This document shows, piece after piece, positions 1 to 5,101 of a stretch of 10,410 bases of DNA. Within the stretch, counting starts at the first letter, position 1, and every line of letters begins with the position of its first letter. The DNA comes from SHYG01 sp041485445 (GTDB lineage: Bacteria > Chloroflexota > Dehalococcoidia > Lucifugimonadales > UBA3495), in contig JBGPJN010000096.1 of assembly GCA_041485445.1 (NCBI GenBank), positions 1 to 10,410 on the forward strand. The letters are read 5' to 3'. The notes beneath the pieces are model-generated. The model made no database searches. It worked only from the letters and a program-made list of their open reading frames with translations, and was not told where the DNA came from. Both the position numbers and the translations under genes were made by a program.

Positions 1-1
1 A

Positions 2-145
2 GTTGGCATGGTGGCAGACCGGATGTCTGAGCCGGAAATTCTTGCGGCGTTTCCCGACCTGGAGCCTGAGGACATCTACGAGGCCCTGCAGTACGCTGCT
101 GAGGCCGTGCGTGAGCGGCAGTTGCCGCTGGTGATTACTCGGTGA
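2..145 (+). CDS. DUF433 family antitoxin, C-terminal part
   Basis: The window opens inside this gene; 47 residues and the TGA stop at 143-145 are visible. The stretch PEILAAFPDLEPEDIYEAL followed by YAAE is the typical C-terminal end of DUF433 proteins, small antitoxins with a winged-helix-like fold. In this family the antitoxin neutralises a PIN-like toxin encoded just downstream and probably represses its own promoter. The next gene starts at GTG 142 and overlaps this stop by 4 nt (GTGA), which implies translational coupling and the usual antitoxin-first order. The promoter and N-terminus lie outside the window. Family recognition is by motif only. Confidence 0.85.
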   Translation, partial: VGMVADRMSEPEILAAFPDLEPEDIYEALQYAAEAVRERQLPLVITR

Positions 146-519
146 GATTCCTGGTGGACAACGCGCTCTCACCTCTAGTGGCGGAGCAACTTCGCCGAGG
201 AGGGCATGATGCGGTCCACGTGCGTGACTACGGACTCCAGGCAGCTAGCGATGAAGAGTTGTTCAGGCTGGCCGCAATTGAACGACGCATTTTGATGTCG
301 GCCGACACCGATTTCGGGACCATTTTGGCCTTGCGTCAAGTGAGTGCGCCTTCAGTGATTCTTTTCAGAGGCCACTTGCTGCGGCATCCGGGGCTGCAGG
401 GGGAGATGGTGCTGGCCAATTTACCAACCCTGACCGCCGCTCTGGAGCAGGGATGTGTCGCGGTGTTTGAAGGGCTTCGAATACGCGTCCGGATGCTGCC
501 CATCGGGAGCGGTGAATAG
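142..519 (+). CDS. DUF5615 PIN-like toxin (putative RNase)
   Basis: This 125-residue protein matches the compact DUF5615 PIN-like fold, related to the Mut7-C nuclease domain. It begins with the typical RFLVDNALSP strand, with Asp6 as the first acidic residue. Further acidic positions are Asp37/Glu38 in ASDEEL and Asp55/Asp57 in ADTDFGT, which together could bind a metal as in PIN RNases. The start is GTG at 142, overlapping the antitoxin stop. DUF433/DUF5615 pairs are taken to be type II toxin-antitoxin modules in which the toxin would cut RNA when the antitoxin is lost. All expected acidic residues are present, so the toxin looks intact. folP starts 25 nt downstream, so read-through from this module is possible. 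Confidence 0.88.
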   Translation: MRFLVDNALSPLVAEQLRRGGHDAVHVRDYGLQAASDEELFRLAAIERRILMSADTDFGTILALRQVSAPSVILFRGHLLRHPGLQGEMVLANLPTLTAALEQGCVAVFEGLRIRVRMLPIGSGE

Positions 520-526
520 GTACACC

Positions 527-535
527 TGGGATGAT
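527..535 (+). promoter_or_regulatory. Possible extended -10 box before folP
   Basis: TGGGATGAT has the form TG-N-(-10 hexamer) with 4 of 6 matches to TATAAT. It lies 9 nt upstream of the folP ATG, so a transcript from it would have almost no leader, and no Shine-Dalgarno stretch is visible before folP. A nearly identical TGGGATAAT precedes queG. There is no convincing -35 box, so this is weak. Confidence 0.22.
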
Positions 536-544
536 ACCGTATCC

Positions 545-1408
545 ATGCCCCACCTCAACACCCTCACCAACTTGACCGTGGCCAACGGCGAGACGCTGGT
601 CTGGGGCCGGCGCACCTACGTCATGGGCATCATCAACGTCACCCCCGACTCCTTCTCCGGCGACGGCCTGGGGTCGGACATTTCCGCCATGGTGGAGCAG
701 GCCCTGCGCATGGAGGCCGAGGGGGCGGACATCCTGGACGTGGGGGCCGAGTCCACCCGGCCCGGCTCGGCGCCCGTGGACGCCCCGGAGGAGCTGCGGC
801 GGCTGATTCCCGCCCTGGAGGCCATCGCGGCGCGGGTGCATCTGCCCCTCAGCGTGGACACCTACAAGGCCCCGGTGGCCCGCCGGGCGCTCCAGTCCGG
901 CGCAGTCATCATCAACGACGTGTGGGGCCTGAAGGCCGACCCGGCGCTGGCCCAGGTGGCGGCGGAGACCGGCGCTCCCCTGATCCTGATGCACAACCAG
1001 GCCACTCGCCAGTACCACGACTTGCTCCCCGACATCTTCGCCAGCCTGAACCACAGCGTTGATTTGGCCCGCCGGGCCGGGGTGGCGCGGGAAAACATCG
1101 TCCTGGACCCCGGCATCGGCTTCGGCAAGACGCCGGAGCACAACCTGGAAATATTGCGGCGGCTGGCGGAGTTCAAGGCCCTGGGCTACCCCCTGCTGGT
1201 GGGCACCTCCCGCAAGTCCACCATCGGCCTGGTGCTGGACCTGCCGGTGGACCAGCGGGTGGAGGGCACCGCCGCCACCGTGGCCCTGGCCATCGCCGGG
1301 GGCGCGGACCTGGTGCGGGTCCACGACGTTAAGCAGATGGTGCGGGTGTGCCGCATGAGCGACGCCATTGTCCGGGGCTGGCGGCCCCCTGGCTGGGGCC
1401 AGCCTTGA
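545..1408 (+). CDS. folP: Dihydropteroate synthase
   Basis: DHPS condenses 6-hydroxymethyl-7,8-dihydropterin pyrophosphate with p-aminobenzoate to give dihydropteroate in cytoplasmic folate synthesis; it is the sulfonamide target. The 287-residue TIM-barrel protein has the family signatures in order: MGIINVTPDSFSGDG (27-41), GAESTRPG (68-75), SVDT (103-106), IINDVWG (122-128), LDPGIGFGKT (187-196), GTSRKS (220-225) and RVHDV (258-262). The MHMRG-type loop found in many homologues reads MHNQ (149-152). ATG 545 was chosen because it gives the usual family length; the in-frame ATG at 455 would overlap the toxin gene and add 30 unrelated residues. No clear Shine-Dalgarno is seen. The stop overlaps the folK start. 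Confidence 0.96.
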   Translation: MPHLNTLTNLTVANGETLVWGRRTYVMGIINVTPDSFSGDGLGSDISAMVEQALRMEAEGADILDVGAESTRPGSAPVDAPEELRRLIPALEAIAARVHLPLSVDTYKAPVARRALQSGAVIINDVWGLKADPALAQVAAETGAPLILMHNQATRQYHDLLPDIFASLNHSVDLARRAGVARENIVLDPGIGFGKTPEHNLEILRRLAEFKALGYPLLVGTSRKSTIGLVLDLPVDQRVEGTAATVALAIAGGADLVRVHDVKQMVRVCRMSDAIVRGWRPPGWGQP

Positions 1409-1929
1409 GCCGCCCCGTCACGGTCTACCTGGGGCTGGGCTCCAACGTGGGTCAGCGGGAGGAGAATCTCATCCAGGCCATGCGGCGGCTGGGGCAGCAC
1501 GCACCCGAGGATGGGATGTTGCGACTGCGACGGTGCTCGTCCATCTACGAGACCGCCCCCTGGGGCTACGCCGATCAGCCGGCCTTCCTGAACTGCGTGG
1601 TGGAGGCGGAGACAGACCTGACCCCCCAGGCCCTGCTGGCCCTGGCCCAGCGGGTGGAGCGGGAGCTGGGCCGCCAGCCTGTCTTTCGCTACGGGCCGCG
1701 GCTGGTGGACGTGGACATCCTGCTGTACGGAGACCTGGCGCTGGACCTGCCGGACCTGCAGATTCCCCACCCGCGCCTGGCCCAGCGGGCCTTTGTGCTG
1801 GTGCCCCTGGCGGAGCTGGCGCCGCAGCTGGTTCACCCCACCCTGGGCCTGACCGCGGCCGAGCTGGCCCGGCGGGTGGAGGGCAAGCAGGGGGTCAGGC
1901 CCTGGGGTCCCTCGCCAGCGCTGAACTGA
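1405..1929 (+). CDS. folK: 6-hydroxymethyl-7,8-dihydropterin pyrophosphokinase (HPPK)
   Basis: HPPK transfers pyrophosphate from ATP to 6-hydroxymethyl-7,8-dihydropterin, making the substrate of the upstream folP product. The 174-residue protein shows GLGSNVG (10-16), ETAPWGY-DQPAFLN (49-63), the signature RYGPRLVDVDILLYGD (95-110) with the two magnesium-binding aspartates Asp102 and Asp104, and IPHPRL-QRAFVLVPL (120-135). The likely start is TTG 1405, which overlaps the folP stop (TTGA) and brings the beginning right to the conserved VYLGLGSN strand. The in-frame ATG at 1348 would lie 61 nt inside folP and add 19 residues with no family match. Coupled translation with folP is inferred. The last 15 or so residues are unconserved. 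Confidence 0.95.
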   Translation: MSRPVTVYLGLGSNVGQREENLIQAMRRLGQHAPEDGMLRLRRCSSIYETAPWGYADQPAFLNCVVEAETDLTPQALLALAQRVERELGRQPVFRYGPRLVDVDILLYGDLALDLPDLQIPHPRLAQRAFVLVPLAELAPQLVHPTLGLTAAELARRVEGKQGVRPWGPSPALN

Positions 1930-1932
1930 CCG

Positions 1933-1959
1933 TTAGCAGTCCAACGCCGACACTGCCAG
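1933..1959 (+). promoter_or_regulatory. CIRCE-like operator upstream of groEL (HrcA site candidate)
   Basis: Two arms, TTAGCAGTC (1933-1941) and CACTGCCAG (1951-1959), are separated by exactly 9 nt. The CIRCE consensus bound by the heat-shock repressor HrcA is TTAGCACTC-N9-GAGTGCTAA. The left arm matches 8 of 9 positions and the right arm 5 of 9. The core GCAGT/ACTGC is a true inverted repeat. It ends directly before the TTGACA box of the probable groEL promoter. The match to arm length, spacing and gene context is what makes this credible; the right arm is degenerate, so HrcA binding is inference. Confidence 0.45.
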
Positions 1960-1988
1960 TTGACAACCAGCCTTGCCTATCGCATATT
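1960..1988 (+). promoter_or_regulatory. Probable sigma70-type promoter of groEL
   Basis: A perfect -35 box TTGACA (1960-1965) is followed after 17 nt by CATATT (1983-1988), 4 of 6 to TATAAT. TATTCT (1985-1990) at 19 nt spacing is an alternative. The area is a marked AT-rich island (about 1975-2015) in GC-rich DNA, in the only sizeable gap between folK and groEL. Transcription from here would give a leader of roughly 90 nt ending in the AGGAAGG Shine-Dalgarno at 2070-2076. Confidence 0.5.
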
Positions 1989-2087
1989 CTAATTTGGCAA
2001 GAATTTGCGTATTAGCCTGGCCGGCAGCCCTTCGTCCCAATGGATCGGGACCCCGGCGGGCCAGAACCTAGGAAGGACGGTACAAAA

Positions 2088-3713
2088 ATGGCGGACAAGC
2101 AGATAGCCTTTGACCAGGACGCCCAGCAGGCGCTGATGCGGGGGGTGGACGAGATGGGCCGCGTGGTGGGGCTGACCCTGGGGCCCAGCGGGCGGAACGT
2201 GCTGCTCAACCGGATGTGGGCGCTGCCGGTGGTCTGCAGCGACGGAGTCACCATCGCCAAGGAGATGGAGCTGCCCAACCCCTACGAGAACATGGGAGCG
2301 CAGCTCATCAAGGAGGCCGCCTCCAAGACCAACGACGTGGTGGGCGACGGCACCACCACGTCCATGGTGCTGGCCCAGGCCATGGCCCACCAGGGGTTTG
2401 CCAACGTGACGGCGGGGGCCAACGGCCTGGATATCAAGCACGGCATGGACCAGGCGGTGGCCGTGGTGCTGGCCGAGCTGAAGAAGATGGCAGTGCCGGT
2501 GGAAAACCGGGAGCAGATTAACCGGGTGGCGGCCCTGTCCTCCCACGAGGAAACCATCGCCACCCTGCTGGCCGACGCCATGGACAAGGTGGGCCGAGAG
2601 GGCGTCATCACCATCGAAGAGTCCAAGAGCATGCAGGATGAGCTGACCTTCGTGGATGGGATGCGCCTGGACCGGGGCTACCTCTCCCCTTACTTCGTCA
2701 CCGACCCCCAGCGCATGGAGGTGGCCCTCACCGACCCCATGTTCCTGATCACCGACCAGAAGATCAGCTCCATCAAAGAGATAATCCCCGCGCTGGAGAA
2801 GGTGACCCTGGCCGGCCGGCGGCCCCTGGTGATCATCGCCGAGGACGTCGCCGGGGAGGCCCTGGCGGCCCTGGTGGTGAACAAGCTGCGGGGCGCGCTG
2901 CAGTGCGTCGCCATCAAGGCCCCCGGCTTTGGCGACCGCCGCAAGGCCATCCTGCAGGACATGGCCGTGCTCACGGGAGGCACGGTCATCAGCAGCGAGA
3001 CCGGCCTGAAGCTGGAGTCGGTGGAGCTCCACCACCTGGGGTCGGCCCGCCGGCTGCTGGCGCTGAAGGACGACACCACCATCATCGAGGGGCGCGGCTC
3101 GGAGCAGGCCATTCAGGAGCGGGTGGAGCAGCTCCGGGTGCAGATCAAGGAGACCACCTCGGACTACGACCGGGAGAAGCTGCAGGAGCGGCTGGCCGCC
3201 CTGGTGGGCGGCGTGGCCGTGCTCAAGGTGGGCGCCGCCACCGAGCCGGAGCTCCACGAGCGCAAGGCCCGCACCGAGGACGCCCTGGCCGCCACCCGGG
3301 CCGCGGTGGAGGAGGGGATTGTGCCCGGCGGCGGCGTGGCCCTGGTGCGCACCGAGCAGGCTTTGGAGGAGCTGGTGCACCGCGTCACCGGGGACGTGGC
3401 CCTGGGAGTGCGCATCGTCAAAGACGCCCTGGGCGCGCCTTTGCAGCTCATCGCCCACAACGCGGGCCATCCCGGCCAGGTGGTGCTGGAGCACGTGCGG
3501 GAGGGCGAGGGCGACTGGGGGTTTGACGCCGCCGCGGGCGAGTACTGCCACCTGATGCAGCGGGGCATTGTGGACCCGGTGAAGGTGACGCGCAGCGCCC
3601 TGCAGAACGCCGTCAGCGTGACGGGGATGATGCTGACCACCCAGGCGGTGATCACCGAGATCCCGGTGCACAAGCCCCTGCCCGCCGACGTTAAGGACTT
3701 CATGCACGACTAA
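2088..3713 (+). CDS. groL: Divergent 60-kDa chaperonin (GroEL) without GGM tail
   Basis: This is a 541-residue group I chaperonin, collinear with E. coli GroEL. Kept are LGP (31-33), the catalytic GDGTTT loop with Asp87, YLSPYF (199-203) and KAPGFGDRR (278-285) of the apical domain, ATSDYDREKLQER-like TTSDYDREKLQER (356-368), Asp398 in KARTEDAL, GGGVAL (414-419) and DPVKVTRSALQ (496-506). Two otherwise near-invariant lysines are serine: position 34 (LGPSGRN) and position 51 (CSDGVT), the latter a nucleotide-pocket residue in E. coli GroEL. The C-terminus ends in DVKDFMHD with no Gly-Gly-Met repeats. No groES is adjacent. Start ATG 2088 follows AGGAAGG with good spacing; the upstream in-frame ATG 2040 adds a non-conserved extension. 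It is probably a paralogue beside a canonical groESL elsewhere, which is inference. Confidence 0.95.
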   Translation: MADKQIAFDQDAQQALMRGVDEMGRVVGLTLGPSGRNVLLNRMWALPVVCSDGVTIAKEMELPNPYENMGAQLIKEAASKTNDVVGDGTTTSMVLAQAMAHQGFANVTAGANGLDIKHGMDQAVAVVLAELKKMAVPVENREQINRVAALSSHEETIATLLADAMDKVGREGVITIEESKSMQDELTFVDGMRLDRGYLSPYFVTDPQRMEVALTDPMFLITDQKISSIKEIIPALEKVTLAGRRPLVIIAEDVAGEALAALVVNKLRGALQCVAIKAPGFGDRRKAILQDMAVLTGGTVISSETGLKLESVELHHLGSARRLLALKDDTTIIEGRGSEQAIQERVEQLRVQIKETTSDYDREKLQERLAALVGGVAVLKVGAATEPELHERKARTEDALAATRAAVEEGIVPGGGVALVRTEQALEELVHRVTGDVALGVRIVKDALGAPLQLIAHNAGHPGQVVLEHVREGEGDWGFDAAAGEYCHLMQRGIVDPVKVTRSALQNAVSVTGMMLTTQAVITEIPVHKPLPADVKDFMHD

Positions 3714-3797
3714 CCCGGGGCGGCGGCGCCCCCAGTGAGCTGATACCGACCCACAGTCAACCCCGGCCCGGTGGTCTCCCGCCCTGCGGGGCAGCGC

Positions 3798-3817
3798 CAC
3801 TGGGCCGCAGTGTTTTT
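3798..3817 (+). terminator. Possible Rho-independent terminator after groEL
   Basis: CACTG (3798-3802) and CAGTG (3808-3812) can form a 5-bp stem with a GGCCG loop, followed at once by TTTTT (3813-3817). The stem is short. A stronger GC stem, GGGGCG/CGCCCC with loop GCGG (3717-3732), lies just after the groEL stop but has no T-run. The T-run ends only 9 nt before the next start codon, so it could also act as a leader attenuator for that gene. Confidence 0.4.
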
Positions 3818-3826
3818 GGCAGGCCG

Positions 3827-4345
3827 ATGAACCACGGTGCGCTGGACCGCCAGTCCATCAAGACTCTGGTGCTGGGGGAGCCGCCCCTGGTGGAGGACTA
3901 CGCTTCCCTGGAGGAACAGCTCCAGCCCAACGGCTTCGACGTGAGGGTGCGGGACCTGGCGTATCTGGTATCGGCGGGCGGCATGGGAAGCAACGCCGGG
4001 GACCGCTGGTTGTCGGAAACTGCGCCGGTGGCCTTTGACCCGGAGGGCTGGGCGCACCTGGCGCCGGGGCCTTACCTGGTCACCTTCGCCGAGGCGGTCA
4101 ACCTGCCCCTGGGGCTGATGGCGCTGGGGCGGCCCCGCTCCAGCCTGCTGCGCAGCGGCGTCAGCCTGCACACGGCGGTGTGGGACGCCGGCTACCGGGG
4201 GCGCTCCCAGGCCCTGCTGGTGGTGCACCAGCCCCTGGGCTACCGGCTTCAGCGGGGCGCGCGGGTCATGCAGCTGGTCTTCTTTACCCTGGCTCAGGAC
4301 GCCGGCCGGGGCTACCAGGGCAGGTACCTGGGGGAAAACCTGTAG
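3827..4345 (+). CDS. dUTPase / dCTP deaminase superfamily protein, probably dUTP diphosphatase
   Basis: This 172-residue protein belongs to the trimeric dUTPase-dCTP deaminase fold. Motifs in order are QPNGFDVR (33-40), RPRSSLLRSG (102-111), WDAGYRG (119-125), LVVHQPLG (131-138), AR-MQLVFF (145-153) and the C-terminal GYQGRYLGEN (162-171), which would close over the nucleotide. dCTP deaminases carry a catalytic glutamate on the strand after the Gly-rich turn (VLEF/TLEL); here that strand reads QALLVV with no acidic residue. The Asp in WDAGYRG is placed like the catalytic Asp of dUTPase motif III. This favours hydrolysis of dUTP to dUMP and pyrophosphate, as in the short archaeal-type dUTPases, over deamination of dCTP. 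ATG 3827 follows a weak GGCAGG ribosome site. Confidence 0.8.
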   Translation: MNHGALDRQSIKTLVLGEPPLVEDYASLEEQLQPNGFDVRVRDLAYLVSAGGMGSNAGDRWLSETAPVAFDPEGWAHLAPGPYLVTFAEAVNLPLGLMALGRPRSSLLRSGVSLHTAVWDAGYRGRSQALLVVHQPLGYRLQRGARVMQLVFFTLAQDAGRGYQGRYLGENL

Positions 4346-4353
4346 GGCTTAGT

Positions 4354-4482
4354 GCCTGTCCTAAGATTCACCGCTGAGCACGCAGAGACCGCTGAGAAAA
4401 TCCTCACGCTTCACTAAGGCGAGCGGCAACCAATGGTTACCTCTCTGCGTCCTCCGCGCTCTCTGCGGTTATTAGGATAGGC
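4354..4482. repeat. Imperfect inverted repeat, about 129 bp, between convergent genes
   Basis: The outer arms GCCTGTCCTAA (4354-4364) and TTAGGATAGGC (4472-4482) are complementary at 10 of 11 positions, the odd pair being a G-T. Inside, ACCGCTGAG (4370-4378) faces CTCTGCGGT (4461-4469) with one mismatch, and CGCAGAGA (4381-4388) matches TCTCTGCG (4442-4449) exactly. The CGCAGAG-rich wording resembles short dispersed repeats seen in many environmental genomes. It fills the whole gap between the dUTPase-like gene and the convergent helix-turn-helix gene, so in RNA it could end transcripts from both sides. It encodes no plausible protein. Confidence 0.7.
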
Positions 4483-4484
4483 TA

Positions 4485-4910
4485 TTAGCCCCAGAACCGC
4501 CACCAGGGCTGGGACGGCGGTGTGGCCTTTCCGGGGCGGGCCTCGGTGGGCTGGCTGGCCGCCGGCTGCGGCGCCGGCAGCATAATCCGGGAGAGGTGCT
4601 CCTGGCTGGTCTGCAGCAGGACGTGCAGCTCCCGAATCTGCCGGTCCTTCTCCTCCATCTGCCGGTCCTTCTCCTTGAGCTGGATCTGCAGGGAGTCCAT
4701 CAGCTCGCTGAGCATACTGGCCGCCTCCAGGGACCAGCCGTCCCGGCCCGCGGGCAGGCTGTTGGCCAGGTCGGCCACCACGTCGGGGGCGATCTCATAG
4801 CGCGGCGGCTCGCCCACCAGTTGCGCTGGCAGGCTGCCGTCCTTGATCCGACGCCGGACCGTTTTCTCCGAAACTCGCAGGACGTTGGCGGCTTCCGCAA
4901 TGGTTGTCAT
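4485..4910 (-). CDS. Helix-turn-helix plus coiled-coil DNA-binding protein
   Basis: This 141-residue protein starts with a MerR/excisionase-type helix-turn-helix: MTTIAEAANVLRVSEKTVRR (1-20), RIKDGSLPA (21-29), then a short wing PPRYEI (35-40). Residues about 60-110 form a charged coiled coil with heptads, including EKDRQMEEKDRQIRELHVLL, reminiscent of the DUF536/RacA-like DNA-binding proteins. A Pro/Ala/Gln-rich linker leads to an aromatic end, PWWRFWG (135-141). The start is ATG 4910; longer in-frame starts upstream run into the queG promoter region and lack conserved sequence. It is divergent from queG. Its target and role are unknown; autoregulation, plasmid or chromosome partition, or control of queG are all possible. 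Confidence 0.75.
   Translation of the reverse strand: MTTIAEAANVLRVSEKTVRRRIKDGSLPAQLVGEPPRYEIAPDVVADLANSLPAGRDGWSLEAASMLSELMDSLQIQLKEKDRQMEEKDRQIRELHVLLQTSQEHLSRIMLPAPQPAASQPTEARPGKATPPSQPWWRFWG
4638..4674 (-). repeat. Tandem 21-bp heptad repeat inside the coiled coil
   Basis: The 16-nt word CTGCCGGTCCTTCTCC occurs at 4638 and again at 4659, exactly 21 nt apart. On the minus strand this is seven codons, one coiled-coil heptad (EKDRQ-M/I-E/R). The near identity in DNA suggests a recent duplication lengthening the coil. Confidence 0.7.
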
Positions 4911-4953
4911 GGGTAGATGCACACCTCTCGTGAACGTTGGGTCATCTGCGACC

Positions 4954-4984
4954 ATTCTACGGGGCCGGCCCCCTGATGAGCCAA
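4954..4984 (-). promoter_or_regulatory. Possible promoter of the helix-turn-helix gene with a palindromic spacer
   Basis: On the minus strand TAGAAT (4959-4954) matches TATAAT at 5 of 6, and TTGGCT (4984-4979) matches TTGACA at 4 of 6, but the spacing is 19 nt. The spacer contains the perfect 12-bp palindrome GGGGCCGGCCCC (4961-4972), which would suit a dimeric regulator. Such GC palindromes can arise by chance in this composition. Confidence 0.28.
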
Positions 4985-5077
4985 GGTAACCGGGGCGCAC
5001 ATTTGGCCGGTTTGGGGTGCCGGCACCGTGGCGGCCCTGGGGCGGGCCGCGTTTGGCCCCGCGCCGCCGGGGAATTA

Positions 5078-5086
5078 TGGGATAAT
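5078..5086 (+). promoter_or_regulatory. Extended -10 promoter of queG
   Basis: TGGGATAAT is an extended -10 element with 5 of 6 matches to TATAAT, lying in the only AT-rich spot of the GC-rich divergent region. No good -35 box sits at normal spacing, as is tolerated for extended -10 promoters. The start site would fall near 5093, leaving a leader of only about 9 nt before ATG 5102. Confidence 0.42.
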
Positions 5087-5101
5087 GGCGGCAGAGCATC
5101 C

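Noticed and set aside
2040..2087. In-frame upstream ATG extending GroEL by 16 residues
   Set aside because: The extension is not GroEL-like and the clear AGGAAGG site is positioned for ATG 2088.
1989..3800. 603-codon open frame on the minus strand opposite groEL, and similar long antisense frames opposite folP and queG
   Set aside because: GC-rich codon use on the coding strand leaves few stops in the antisense frame; the translations are His/Gly/Gln-rich with no motif, and the plus-strand genes are unmistakable.
4354..4482. CRISPR array
   Set aside because: The repeated words are inverted and imperfect with no regular spacers, and there are no cas genes in the window.
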